Below, in pieces: positions 12,954 to 20,722 of a stretch of DNA of 25,443 nucleotides. This DNA is from a virus: positions 1 to 25,443 of the IMG/VR virus record IMGVR_UViG_3300010334_000241, one strand, 5' to 3'. The notes under the pieces were generated by a model. That model ran no database searches, had not been told where the DNA came from, and saw nothing but the letters and a program-made list of their open reading frames with translations. A program made the translations under genes and the position numbers. Within the stretch, counting starts at the first letter, position 1. Every line of letters starts with the position of its first letter.

Positions 12954-14095
12954 TTTTGAAACAACCCGTAGATTTCATCCATGTAATCTTCTCGACTACT
13001 GGTCACCACAATAATCTTTTCGCTCACTGGATCAACACCAACTCGTTGTCCGCCAAAACCCACCCACCAATAACTGGCTTTTTGTCCCCAGCGTTCGGGC
13101 ATGATCCAGGTCTGATATCCATATCCAGAAAACGCTCGGCCTGCTTCGCCAGTTGAGTTTGGCAATTGTTCTGTGGTAGCTTCTTTCATAAAACTACTGA
13201 TGCATTTATCTTCAGACTTTAGCTGTTTGATAGACCACATGGCCAGACGTCCCCAGTCTTTGCTGGTTGCACTAAACCCTGCCTGTGCCACTGCTTTATT
13301 GTCTTTGTCAACCAGCCAATGTCCTGGTCCTTGACTGCCAATCTGCGACCATATGTGCTTGTTAAAATTATCAACAAATCCACCTGTATGATCTGCAACA
13401 TTTGCCAAGCTTAATGTATCAGTTCCATTGTAAGCAAACCTGGATCCACTGGCCACTGGTCTGCCCCAAGAGGTGTCACGATCTGCATCGTGCTTGATCA
13501 TTTCTAAACCAGTCATAATACCGGCTCGTTGCATCAGCCAGCCGTCACAATCTCTAGCAGGATCACATGTACCTGGTTGTTTCTTAATTAAATTTCCTGC
13601 ATATATAGCTCTACGAACACCACTACTCATTGTTAGCAAATTCTTTACTGTTGCTTCGCCATATACTGTGTCTTTGAGGTCCGGAGAATATGTCTGCGCT
13701 GGTTTATTGAGATCTGGTATTTTACCTTCGCATGACATGGCGCCAACGGTGTATGCAGTTAAACTCTTACTCATGGACCATGAAAAGTTCAACGAGCGTG
13801 GACTTGCTGGTTGTCGATACTTTTCAAACACCAGCTGTCCCTTTTCTATCATTACAATAGACAATGATGCATTACGATCAAACATGGATTCTGCTTGATT
13901 AATAATATTGCGGTCCGACTCGGTCAATACTTTATTAGGTAATAGATTAGGTTGATCTGCCGCCGGCAAACGAATGTTTGGATACCGGAATGCCATGCCA
14001 CCTGTGGCTTGACTGGGGGTGATCTCACTGGGTGCTGAATAAACTGCAACTGCTGAACAGCAAAGAACCAGGCATATTGCTGATTTTTTAAACAT
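12938..14095 (-). CDS. secreted serine beta-lactamase-fold hydrolase (class C / esterase EstB / NylB type)
   Basis: 385 aa. Signal peptide MFKKSAICLVLCCSAVAVYS (cleavage near residue 20; the cysteines also allow a lipoprotein reading). The active-site motif SMSK has Ser107 and Lys110, and Y-x-N is YNG with Tyr222 ("SRFAYNGTDTLSL"). A C-terminal WWVGFGGQRVGV segment corresponds to the third, glycine-rich element. This is the beta-lactamase/penicillin-binding-protein fold used by esterases, D-aminopeptidases and oligomer hydrolases, and the substrate is not readable. Periplasmic location suggests action on the host envelope or on antibiotics/oligomers. TAGGTGG precedes the ATG. Promoter at 14128-14156. 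Confidence 0.9.
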   Translation of the reverse strand: MFKKSAICLVLCCSAVAVYSAPSEITPSQATGGMAFRYPNIRLPAADQPNLLPNKVLTESDRNIINQAESMFDRNASLSIVMIEKGQLVFEKYRQPASPRSLNFSWSMSKSLTAYTVGAMSCEGKIPDLNKPAQTYSPDLKDTVYGEATVKNLLTMSSGVRRAIYAGNLIKKQPGTCDPARDCDGWLMQRAGIMTGLEMIKHDADRDTSWGRPVASGSRFAYNGTDTLSLANVADHTGGFVDNFNKHIWSQIGSQGPGHWLVDKDNKAVAQAGFSATSKDWGRLAMWSIKQLKSEDKCISSFMKEATTEQLPNSTGEAGRAFSGYGYQTWIMPERWGQKASYWWVGFGGQRVGVDPVSEKIIVVTSSREDYMDEIYGLFQKWQRQ

Positions 14096-14127
14096 AATCC
14101 ACCTATTAATTAGTTACTAACAGGGTT

Positions 14128-14156
14128 AGTGTAACACACTAAAGTTGATTGGTCAA
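14128..14156 (-). promoter_or_regulatory. sigma70-type promoter for the serine hydrolase
   Basis: Minus strand: TTGACC (14151-14156), 17-bp spacer, TACACT (14128-14133), 33 bp upstream of the ATG. Confidence 0.75.
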
Positions 14157-14377
14157 CTGTTTCCTTTGACCATGCGGGCCAGCCCGCTGATTATAAATGA
14201 AACAACCACGGCCCAAGTGCCTTGCCAGATCCAAAACATGATTGGGTCAATATTGTAATAGGATAGTACTAACATTTCTGTTCCAATTGCCAGTGCTACT
14301 AAACCTGCGACCAGGGTGGCGCCAGCCAACATAAAGACCCGCTCGATTATTTTTCGTTCTGCTTCTAGATTACGCAT
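14153..14377 (-). CDS. 74-aa membrane protein
   Basis: Starts MRNLEAERKIIERVFMLAGA. Two hydrophobic spans (about 12-36 and 45-66) joined by "SYYNIDPIMFW". The N-terminus is charged; the C-terminus GLARMVKGNS is basic. I use the ATG at 14377, which overlaps the preceding gene's stop by 8 bp, instead of an in-frame ATG 24 bp upstream. Function unknown. Confidence 0.65.
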   Translation of the reverse strand: MRNLEAERKIIERVFMLAGATLVAGLVALAIGTEMLVLSYYNIDPIMFWIWQGTWAVVVSFIISGLARMVKGNS

Positions 14378-14603
14378 TTTCTCGGTCTCGGTACTGCACA
14401 ATATAACTGGCCTTGGGAAATGCTAGGCGTAAAGCTTTATCTAGTTTTCGTTCTAATTCTTCTCTGCGATTGGCTAAAATTTCGTGCTGAGAATCAGTAC
14501 ATTCTTCACATGTAAAACTAACATCAGCACATCGCTGAGTTTTCCATCGACCAATCCATTTGCCATTTTCTTTGGCAACACCAACATTAATGTGAACTAT
14601 CAT
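14370..14603 (-). CDS. hypothetical protein, 77 aa
   Basis: Starts MIVHINVGVAKENGKWIGRW. A short beta hairpin, then CADVSFTCEEC with three cysteines (possible metal site), then a charged helix ("REELERKLDKALRLAF"). TGGGAG precedes the ATG at 14603. The promoter at 14626-14654 drives it and the 74-aa membrane gene. No family is recognised. Confidence 0.7.
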   Translation of the reverse strand: MIVHINVGVAKENGKWIGRWKTQRCADVSFTCEECTDSQHEILANRREELERKLDKALRLAFPKASYIVQYRDRENA

Positions 14604-14625
14604 AAAACTCCCAAGTGAATAACAA

Positions 14626-14654
14626 AGTATAACTATCTTTGCCTTGTATGTCAA
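14626..14654 (-). promoter_or_regulatory. sigma70-type promoter overlapped upstream by a late motif
   Basis: Minus strand: perfect TTGACA (14649-14654), 17-bp spacer, TATACT (14626-14631). Directly upstream, at 14657-14664, is a perfect minus-strand TATAAATA, so the gene at 14603 may be read both early and late. Confidence 0.85.
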
Positions 14655-14665
14655 CCTATTTATAG

Positions 14666-14673
14666 ACTAAATA
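14666..14673 (+). promoter_or_regulatory. T4-late-type motif ACTAAATA
   Basis: Ends 5 nt before the ATG at 14679; no ribosome site between. Confidence 0.5.
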
Positions 14674-14678
14674 TCAGT

Positions 14679-15332
14679 ATGACTCCGTTTGTAACTGTTC
14701 CGTTTGCCCTAAGTCCTATAAATTTTGCCTGGCTGAGAGAATTTGTTGCACCAATTGTATTGGACTATCAAATCACAGCGCCGCTGAATAACGGATTATT
14801 GCATTTTAATAGTGTGCAATCAGATAGATTGATAGCAAGCGAAGCATGGAAAGAAATTGTCAACGCAATGAGTAGTTATGGAATTGTTGATCCATCGCCG
14901 CAATTGTTTGTTTACAAAAGGTTACCAAAGCCAAGAGACGTAATTTTAGGAAATCCACATATTGACACCACTGGAAAAACTGGAGTTGATATAGAGGTAC
15001 CAATTCGATTCAATATACTGATCACTGGCGAAGATAACACTGAAATGGTTTGGTGGGATATAGACTGGCGTGATCATCGAGTTGAAACTATACAGTTTCC
15101 AAACCAACGCAATGAATTGGTTGGAAGATTACAAGCTCGCGGCAAAAGTTTGGAAGATAGATGGAGCACGGTTGGCGATCCAGTGGCAAAGGCAAATAAT
15201 TTAACCAAGATACAACAACATGCCAGCTTTGTTAGAACTGATAGACTCCATGCGTTAAACTGGACTGGCCGACAACCTAGGGTAATTTTAAGTGTCAGGT
15301 CGTGCCAGCCTTGGAATTCAATTATTTTGTAA
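14679..15332 (+). CDS. 2OG-Fe(II) oxygenase-like (double-stranded beta-helix) protein
   Basis: 217 aa. NPHIDTTG supplies the H-x-D pair (His94, Asp96), and RLHALNWTGRQPRVILSVRS supplies the distal His191 with a following Arg (201 or 207) for 2-oxoglutarate binding. The strand VPIRFNILITGEDNTEMVWW lies between. This is the arrangement of Fe(II)/2-oxoglutarate dioxygenases, which hydroxylate proteins, nucleic acids or small molecules. T4-type marine and freshwater phages carry many such genes. The substrate is unknown. A solo plus-strand gene with a late motif just before the ATG. Its end overlaps the convergent GNAT gene by 11 bp. Confidence 0.72.
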   Translation: MTPFVTVPFALSPINFAWLREFVAPIVLDYQITAPLNNGLLHFNSVQSDRLIASEAWKEIVNAMSSYGIVDPSPQLFVYKRLPKPRDVILGNPHIDTTGKTGVDIEVPIRFNILITGEDNTEMVWWDIDWRDHRVETIQFPNQRNELVGRLQARGKSLEDRWSTVGDPVAKANNLTKIQQHASFVRTDRLHALNWTGRQPRVILSVRSCQPWNSIIL

Positions 15333-15900
15333 GTCTGTCGTACAACGGATTTACATTACCATTCCATCGTTCAATTACCACTTCTTCTGGCTTGCAATTG
15401 AAGCGAATTGACATTTCCTGCTTGCGTTCTTCTAGTACAGGAGTCAAATCTTTATATAACCGTAAATATTCTGGAAGCATGCCTTCTCGACGACCTGCTA
15501 TCAGTCTTGGCTCATTATCTTTGTGTGCTTCACTGGCAATGCTGGTTCCACCTAATCGAATAATTTCGTTTTCAAGTGCAGTTTGCAATAGGGTATATAT
15601 GTGGCGGCCTCTGAACTCATCGGATGTAAAAATAATTACAATATAACCTTGTTTGATTGTTTGATGATATTCATATATGACCCCGCCCATTGCAACACCA
15701 TCTGCATTTTCTGCCCAAATAATTTTATGGTTGGCCATAGTTGTATGGTAAGGTAGTCGTGCCCAACCCTTTTTTAATAAAAATGCAATTGCTTCATAGT
15801 ATAGAGCACCAATGTGTTTAAATTGTGAAATGTAATCTCCGTGCCAAAGGATTACAGCATCGCCCTTGGCATCAATTGTGTCACTTATTTTATATTTCAT
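15322..15900 (-). CDS. GNAT-family N-acetyltransferase
   Basis: 192 aa. Central GNAT core: VAMGGVIYEYH (strands 2-3), GYIVIIFTSDEFRGRHIYTLLQ (strand 4 and the acyl-CoA pyrophosphate loop, here FRGRHI in place of the usual Q/RxxGxG/A) and LGGTSIASEAHKDN (strand 5). The C-terminal 60 residues are helical and basic. The substrate is unknown. The ATG overlaps the stop of the asparagine-synthase-like gene (TAATG), making it the last gene of the four-gene cassette 15322-18494. Confidence 0.75.
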   Translation of the reverse strand: MKYKISDTIDAKGDAVILWHGDYISQFKHIGALYYEAIAFLLKKGWARLPYHTTMANHKIIWAENADGVAMGGVIYEYHQTIKQGYIVIIFTSDEFRGRHIYTLLQTALENEIIRLGGTSIASEAHKDNEPRLIAGRREGMLPEYLRLYKDLTPVLEERKQEMSIRFNCKPEEVVIERWNGNVNPLYDRLTK

Positions 15901-17195
15901 TATTCTGTCCAATCCAGTTGATAATTGTTCAAATGATGTCGAATATACTCTTGCACACTGATATCATCAATTGACAATAGTTTGTAATCTGTCGTAATGC
16001 CAAACCTTGCAGTTGGTCGACCATTTGGCAAATTTAAATCCCACGCTTGTGGTAATGCAAGATTTGCCATACTTTCAAGTTTTAATTTAAAACTACGATA
16101 CCATTCGTTTTTATCAAAACTATAAATGTAATCTCTGGCCGCTTTTTTGTATGTAGCGGGTCCACCTAATATCTTTTGTCCATTATTATTATTGTTCATT
16201 GACCAATGTTGGTATAAGCTATCATTGTACCAATTTTCAATTGCATGAATTGCGGTGTTGGGATCCACAACATCATTGTAATACAATGCACCGCGAACGC
16301 TACAGTTCAACATCTTGACATTGAAAATTAGCCACCAAAAGAAATCATGTAAACTACTAATTGGGAGGCCGGCAGTTTTACAGTTTAAGTCAAACTTGTC
16401 GTACAGCCTACGACCAAAGTTTGGATCGGGGTTGACAATAATGTTTGGGTATCGGCCGCCTTCTTGAAGATTAAGGTATCCAATTAACAAATCTTTGAAG
16501 TATGAGTAATGTAAATCCGGGTCACTAAACCTGTGTATGTTGTTGGCAATAAAGGTTTTTGCCCGTGGACTTAGATTGTACTTCTCAATGAGGCATTGCC
16601 AATTGTAATAGATACTCAAACCAAAAACTGTACCAAACAAGCAATCACCATCATCAGCAGTTACTGGTGTATAACCAGTGGCTATTAGATCGCTGTACTT
16701 GACCGATGCAGAATCAATAATTTCAAATTTTCCGTAAATGTGGTTTTTCCAAAGTGTTGGATTTTCAACCAGCGCCACTGCACTGGTACAAACACTAATA
16801 TTTTTTAATTCTTCAGAGGTCAAGTTCTTTATTAATGCAATCATGATTGTGGAACTGTCAATGCCACCTGAATACATGATTGCAAACTTTTCGTTTGTTT
16901 CTCTAATTCGTTTTGCAAACTGTTGTGCTTTTAGATCACTCACTTCTGCAAAGTTTAATTTAAAAGTTGGATCGTAATCAACCATTGCGTATTTTGGAAT
17001 GATTGGTTGAGGCCAGGGGTTGGTCCAGATGCTGTCATTCCTAGTCACATGTCGATATGGGTTTAGTCTCCTGCCCATATCAATTGCAAATCGACCGCCT
17101 TCACTTGTTTCCGCATACATGTTGTTCCAAAAGTCAGTGGCATAACCATTGAAATTGATTGAACTGAAGTATAGCTTATCTGTCAATTGTATCAT
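15900..17195 (-). CDS. asparagine-synthase-like ATP-pyrophosphatase (no glutaminase domain)
   Basis: 431 aa. The PP-loop SGGIDSS at 109-115 ("FAIMYSGGIDSSTIMIALIK") and ADDGDCLFG further on correspond to the two ATP-binding elements of the asparagine synthetase C-terminal domain. The first 100 residues do not begin with the catalytic Cys2 of an Ntn glutaminase, so it probably adenylates a carboxylate and uses ammonia or an amine from elsewhere, like beta-lactam or lasso-peptide synthetases. The product is unknown. It is coupled at both ends: its ATG overlaps the stop of the 258-aa gene (ATGA), and its TAA overlaps the GNAT start. Confidence 0.85.
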   Translation of the reverse strand: MIQLTDKLYFSSINFNGYATDFWNNMYAETSEGGRFAIDMGRRLNPYRHVTRNDSIWTNPWPQPIIPKYAMVDYDPTFKLNFAEVSDLKAQQFAKRIRETNEKFAIMYSGGIDSSTIMIALIKNLTSEELKNISVCTSAVALVENPTLWKNHIYGKFEIIDSASVKYSDLIATGYTPVTADDGDCLFGTVFGLSIYYNWQCLIEKYNLSPRAKTFIANNIHRFSDPDLHYSYFKDLLIGYLNLQEGGRYPNIIVNPDPNFGRRLYDKFDLNCKTAGLPISSLHDFFWWLIFNVKMLNCSVRGALYYNDVVDPNTAIHAIENWYNDSLYQHWSMNNNNNGQKILGGPATYKKAARDYIYSFDKNEWYRSFKLKLESMANLALPQAWDLNLPNGRPTARFGITTDYKLLSIDDISVQEYIRHHLNNYQLDWTE

Positions 17196-17968
17196 AAAAT
17201 GTATCCTGAATATCCATCAATGTTAGTACCGGCGGCCAGCACCTTGGCTGGAATCTCAATTTCTAAAATTTTGTAAAAGAAATCTCTCCAATAAGAACCC
17301 ATATGAGTTGAATTCTCAACCCATATATCTGCAATTGCATCCAATGCCTCTTCAGATGAATTGCTATTATATAACACTTTCTTGATTTCTTTTGTGATAC
17401 CTGTTTTAAGTTTACCATTGATGCTGTCAGCTGTTGTGATAAATCCTTCCGGGGTTGATTCACCAAAGTAATCCTGCAGATACAAATCCATTGGTTGAGT
17501 ATTAAAATATATTTCTGCTATTTTTGCAGTATGCCATGCTTGAATTACAAACTGTGCATATTCTTTAAACTTCATAAAATTATCAAAGTTTACAGATGGA
17601 TCAATGTAGTCAGTTGGCATTGCTAGGGATTGTATAACACTCTTAGGTGGCAATTTTCTAATCATTGGAATTTGCCTATTGAACAACACAGAGTTTCCTG
17701 GAGACAATATAGATTTGTCTCGCAATGTATATTCGTGACAGTTGTTATTTTCAAACCAAGCATCATCACCACTTAGTACACAAATAGAAATGCCTGGCAT
17801 CTTCCCGCTTAGAATCTGTGCTACTTCAAATGCAGTATAAGGATCAAATGAGTCAACTGCAAAGAATCTATCAACCCCTGGACTATAATATGCATTGGCA
17901 TTGGTTCTTTTTTTAAATCCGTTCATATGAATCCATGCTGTGCCTGAATCAAATGTTTTATTCCACAT
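17192..17968 (-). CDS. unknown protein, 258 aa, partner of the asparagine-synthase-like gene
   Basis: Starts MWNKTFDSGTAWIHMNGFKK. N-terminal alpha/beta region ("ISICVLSGDDAWFENNNCHE"), a helical middle ("FDNFMKFKEYAQFVIQAWHT") and a C-terminus ending AAGTNIDGYSGYIL. No signal peptide or known motif. One base separates its ATG from the stop of the hexapeptide-repeat gene, and its own TGA overlaps the next ATG. The tight placement suggests that it acts with the adenylating enzyme, perhaps as substrate-binding or acceptor subunit (inference). I do not recognise a family. Confidence 0.8.
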   Translation of the reverse strand: MWNKTFDSGTAWIHMNGFKKRTNANAYYSPGVDRFFAVDSFDPYTAFEVAQILSGKMPGISICVLSGDDAWFENNNCHEYTLRDKSILSPGNSVLFNRQIPMIRKLPPKSVIQSLAMPTDYIDPSVNFDNFMKFKEYAQFVIQAWHTAKIAEIYFNTQPMDLYLQDYFGESTPEGFITTADSINGKLKTGITKEIKKVLYNSNSSEEALDAIADIWVENSTHMGSYWRDFFYKILEIEIPAKVLAAGTNIDGYSGYIL

Positions 17969-17969
17969 G

Positions 17970-18494
17970 TTATCCTACCTTAATCAAATTTGTTTTGTAA
18001 TGCACAGCCTTTGATGCATACACATCCGCATTGCGACGGTTGTTTTCTACTTCAGCGTCTGTCACTTGTCTTATTACTTTTCCTGGGGTACCAACAACCA
18101 ACGAATTGTCAGGAATTATTTTTCCGGAGGCAATAACAGTATTGGCGCCAATGATACAGTTCTTTCCAATGATTGCATTGTTTAATATTATTGCTTGCAT
18201 ACCAATCAATGTATTTTCCTTTACTGTTGCACCATGAATCATGGCCATATGTCCAATGCTGACTCCATCTTCTAACACCACCGGATGATTGTCATCAACA
18301 TGAATTACTGTGCCGTCTTGAACATTGACACAGTTGCCAATGAATACCTTGTCATTGTCTGCTCGTATCACTGCGCCGGGCCAGACTGAGGAATTATTGC
18401 CAATTTGGCAGTGACCAATTATGGTTGCTGACTCATGTACATAGGCAGATGAATCAACTGTTGGACCAATTCCGTTTATACTGAACAATGACAT
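17970..18494 (-). CDS. left-handed beta-helix protein, gamma-carbonic-anhydrase/PaaY-like
   Basis: 174 aa from the ATG at 18494 (MSLFSINGIGPTVDSSAYVH). Hexapeptide repeats run through the middle ("SATIIGHCQIGNNSSVWPGA"). The three histidines that bind zinc in gamma-class carbonic anhydrases are present: His65 (DGTVIH), His82 and His87 (IGHMAMIHG). The C-terminus adds the usual helix ("DAEVENNRRNADVYASKAVHY"). Members catalyse CO2 hydration or act as thioesterase/acyltransferase relatives. An upstream in-frame ATG at 18578 would overlap the peptidase gene and adds no repeat, so I prefer 18494. First gene of the four-gene cassette. Confidence 0.88.
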   Translation of the reverse strand: MSLFSINGIGPTVDSSAYVHESATIIGHCQIGNNSSVWPGAVIRADNDKVFIGNCVNVQDGTVIHVDDNHPVVLEDGVSIGHMAMIHGATVKENTLIGMQAIILNNAIIGKNCIIGANTVIASGKIIPDNSLVVGTPGKVIRQVTDAEVENNRRNADVYASKAVHYKTNLIKVG

Positions 18495-18525
18495 GAGATA
18501 CTTATTTGCAGTAGTTCTAGGGTTG

Positions 18526-19404
18526 TTACCAATTAATAAATCCACTTGCATCATCAATGTCTTCAATTTTAATAACAATAGATCGAGATGTCATGAAAGT
18601 CATGTAATTGTTTAATCGTTTACTGACCAGCTCGTTGCGTATTTTTTTGCTTGGTGAGCCTAGTACTATAAAATCTACATCCTGGTCCTTATGATGCACT
18701 TGCATGTCAATGCACCAGCCAGCTGGATTAGTAAATCCAGTTTTGGCAATCTTGATATCATATTTTCCTGCAAATGCATTGGTGTTACGAATCACTAACT
18801 TTTGCCATATGCCCCGGCGAGTCCGGGCTTCTGCACTGGCTGTTGCGCTCATTGCGGCTTCTTTGAAAATTGTATATTTAGATAGATGACGATTCAGCAG
18901 GTGTAAATCCCATGCGGTACTGGTGTTTAACAGGAGTCCAGTTGGTTCAATATAGGATGTATTCTTCATTCCCAGGCGTTGTGCCGTGGCATTCATTTCT
19001 CGAACAAATGAATCATAACCGTATGGATGGTATACAGCAAGCAATTTTGCCGCTAGGTTATCACTGGAGACAAGTGCAAGGTGTAGTAGTTCTCGTCGAG
19101 TAATTATCATACCAAGCTTGAGAACACGGCTACTTTCCACTGATTGTGGTACAACTGGCAATCTTTCATCCAAGTCTGCTCGACTTTCTAAGACTACAAA
19201 TGCAGTCATTAATTTTGTCACACTGGCAATTGGCATGATGTCGTGTATGTTTAGACCATGCACCAGTGTATCTGTTGTTGCATTAAAAACTAAAACTGCA
19301 CGAGCTGGTTCGCTAGGTGGTGCAGTTGTTTTCTTTTTTGCCTGTGCAGGCATTGCAAACATTACAACAATAAGTGGCCCGGCCAGCAGGAATCGAACCC
19401 ACAT
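18526..19404 (-). CDS. secreted penicillin-binding-protein-like D-Ala-D-Ala peptidase (PBP7/PbpG type)
   Basis: 292 aa from the ATG at 19404. The signal peptide MWVRFLLAGPLIVVMFAMPA (cleavage near AQA) is followed by a transpeptidase-fold domain: SVTK with Ser61/Lys64, SSDN (113-116) and KTG (221-223, "KIAKTGFTNPAG"). These are the three motifs of low-molecular-mass PBPs that trim or cleave peptidoglycan cross-links, so a role in lysis or wall remodelling is likely. The start codon and signal peptide lie inside the tRNA-Arg gene 19375-19449 on the same strand. Shorter starts at 19362 or 19353 would lose the signal peptide. It ends 31 bp before the beta-helix gene. Confidence 0.88.
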   Translation of the reverse strand: MWVRFLLAGPLIVVMFAMPAQAKKKTTAPPSEPARAVLVFNATTDTLVHGLNIHDIMPIASVTKLMTAFVVLESRADLDERLPVVPQSVESSRVLKLGMIITRRELLHLALVSSDNLAAKLLAVYHPYGYDSFVREMNATAQRLGMKNTSYIEPTGLLLNTSTAWDLHLLNRHLSKYTIFKEAAMSATASAEARTRRGIWQKLVIRNTNAFAGKYDIKIAKTGFTNPAGWCIDMQVHHKDQDVDFIVLGSPSKKIRNELVSKRLNNYMTFMTSRSIVIKIEDIDDASGFINW

Positions 19405-19449
19405 TCTAGAGGTAGAAGCTCTATGTACTATCCATTGTACTATGGCCAG
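19375..19449 (-). tRNA. tRNA-Arg(TCT)
   Basis: Acceptor CTGGCCA/TGGCCGG, anticodon loop CTTCTAC giving TCT (reads AGA), T-loop TTCGATT, discriminator G and encoded CCA. The start of the peptidase gene lies within its variable region/T-arm. Confidence 0.9.
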
Positions 19450-19459
19450 ATGATGCAAT

Positions 19460-19681
19460 TTAAACGATCTTACCAAGGACTCGATAAATCAGTTGGTCCA
19501 ACTCTTGCTGGTAGTCTTTGCCATTTCTACGCTTTAGATACATTGACTCGACTAGCTCTTTAGCGTCGGTATTGCCCTCAATTGGCAAGTTACCTCGAGA
19601 TTCTAATTCTTCAATTAGATCTTCGGTATCAAAATCACTTAGACTTACATCGACTTCGACTTCAGTATAGACTGTTGGCAT
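19460..19681 (-). CDS. acidic small phage protein, 73 aa
   Basis: Starts MPTVYTEVEVDVSLSDFDTE. Strongly acidic first half ("LSDFDTEDLIEELESRG"), which recurs in small T4-type phage proteins as I recall, then a helical, mixed-charge tail ("KRRNGKDYQQELDQLIYRVL"). AAAGGTC precedes the ATG. It sits between two tRNA genes. Function unknown. Confidence 0.75.
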   Translation of the reverse strand: MPTVYTEVEVDVSLSDFDTEDLIEELESRGNLPIEGNTDAKELVESMYLKRRNGKDYQQELDQLIYRVLGKIV

Positions 19682-19698
19682 ATTTGACCTTTAAATTA

Positions 19699-19782
19699 TG
19701 GTGCCCCAGGTCGGACTCGAACCGACACGCCTTTCGGCACTGGCTTCTAAGACCAGCGTGGCTACCATTACACCACCGGGGC
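19699..19782 (-). tRNA. tRNA-Leu(TAG)
   Basis: Class II tRNA with a long variable arm (TGCCGAAAGGCG). Acceptor GCCCCGG/CTGGGGC, loop CTTAGAA giving TAG, A73 and encoded CCA. Confidence 0.93.
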
Positions 19783-19791
19783 AAAAAAACT

Positions 19792-19956
19792 TTACTTACG
19801 CTGTCCTTCTTTTGGCTCTCTCTTGACAACTACACCTGCGGCCAACTCTGCTTGAATCATTGCGGCCTTCCAAGCATTACGCTTGGTTGTATCAACAATG
19901 CTACATAGCATTCGCTTGGTTGTTTTGCTTAATCGAAATGTTTTACCTGGCTTCAT
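19792..19956 (-). CDS. 54-aa basic small protein
   Basis: Starts MKPGKTFRLSKTTKRMLCSI and continues with "VDTTKRNAWKAAMIQAEL". Basic and helical, ending PKEGQRK, with no membrane segment. Lies between tRNA-Leu and tRNA-Ser. The ribosome site is weak (AAAG). Coding is supported by the composition and the clean fit between the tRNA genes. Family not recognised; possibly nucleic-acid binding by charge only. Confidence 0.65.
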   Translation of the reverse strand: MKPGKTFRLSKTTKRMLCSIVDTTKRNAWKAAMIQAELAAGVVVKREPKEGQRK

Positions 19957-19975
19957 ACTGTGCTTTCGTTGTGTT

Positions 19976-20065
19976 TGGCGGAGCGACTGAGACTCGAACT
20001 CAGAACCCGGATTACGCCGAGCGACAGATTAGCAATCTGCTCTAATACCATTATAGGACCGCTCC
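19976..20065 (-). tRNA. tRNA-Ser(GCT)
   Basis: Class II. Acceptor GGAGCGG/TCGCTCC, anticodon loop TTGCTAA giving GCT, long variable arm, G73 and encoded CCA. Confidence 0.92.
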
Positions 20066-20084
20066 AATTTACTCTGTAAAATTT

Positions 20085-20114
20085 ATTATAAACTATTTAA
20101 CCTACTGTTGTCAA
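20085..20114 (-). promoter_or_regulatory. sigma70-type promoter for the tRNA-Ser/Leu/Arg group
   Basis: Minus strand: perfect TTGACA (20109-20114), 18-bp spacer, perfect TATAAT (20085-20090), about 20 bp upstream of tRNA-Ser. Confidence 0.8.
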
Positions 20115-20124
20115 TGACTTGTTG

Positions 20125-20132
20125 AATAAATA
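20125..20132 (+). promoter_or_regulatory. T4-late-type motif AATAAATA
   Basis: Ends 4 nt before the ATG at 20137; divergent from the tRNA promoter. Confidence 0.55.
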
Positions 20133-20136
20133 TCGC

Positions 20137-20712
20137 ATGGAATTGTATAAAAACTTCAGCTTATCTTATGGTCCGTTATCTGTATCTGGATTACGCCTGT
20201 TGAAATTAATTAGTGCCAAAGGTGTTTACAATAGGTCTACTATTTTTAATTCAAAAGATTCTACAGTTTCCAAGTACATTGACCACAATGTGATCAGCTT
20301 CTTGGCAGGAAGGGGCTTGCTGGTTCGTGGTTGCGAGCTTTTTTACTACCCAACTAATTTTACCTCAATGATTCATACCGATGGCGCTGATGCAGATTAC
20401 ATGATGCCAGGAAATATGGCCAAGATCAATTACATTTCCAACTCCAGTGGCGGAGTGCTTAATTGGTACACACCAAAAGTAACAAAGATATCTCGTAAAA
20501 ATAACTATTCAAACAATTATGCAAGCTTTACGGCAGATCAGGTAAATTTGCTGTACAGCAAACATCTTGTTGGATACAACATTGTACAAACTGGAATTCC
20601 ACACAATGTAACAACCACGGAAGAAACTCGATACACAGTCTCTTTCACAGTGACTGACGCAACAAATAAACTGATGCCGTATGAATTATTGGCATCTAAG
20701 ATTTTTATATAA
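20137..20712 (+). CDS. 2OG-Fe(II) oxygenase-like protein, 191 aa
   Basis: Starts MELYKNFSLSYGPLSVSGLR. SMIHTDGADADYMM gives the H-x-D pair (His80, Asp82), AKINYISNSSGGVLNWYTPK is a typical core strand, and GIPHNVTTTEETRYTVSFTV gives distal His156 and Arg165. This matches Fe(II)/2-oxoglutarate dioxygenase-like proteins common in T4-type aquatic phages. The substrate is unknown. A solo plus-strand gene set between two minus-strand tRNA groups. The late motif lies just before this ATG, which is why I reject an in-frame TTG start at 20119. Confidence 0.78.
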   Translation: MELYKNFSLSYGPLSVSGLRLLKLISAKGVYNRSTIFNSKDSTVSKYIDHNVISFLAGRGLLVRGCELFYYPTNFTSMIHTDGADADYMMPGNMAKINYISNSSGGVLNWYTPKVTKISRKNNYSNNYASFTADQVNLLYSKHLVGYNIVQTGIPHNVTTTEETRYTVSFTVTDATNKLMPYELLASKIFI

Positions 20713-20722
20713 CAAACTATAA

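Noticed and set aside
19118-19453. Plus-strand ORF over tRNA-Arg and the peptidase
   Set aside because: Antisense to both a tRNA and a conserved enzyme, with no start signals.
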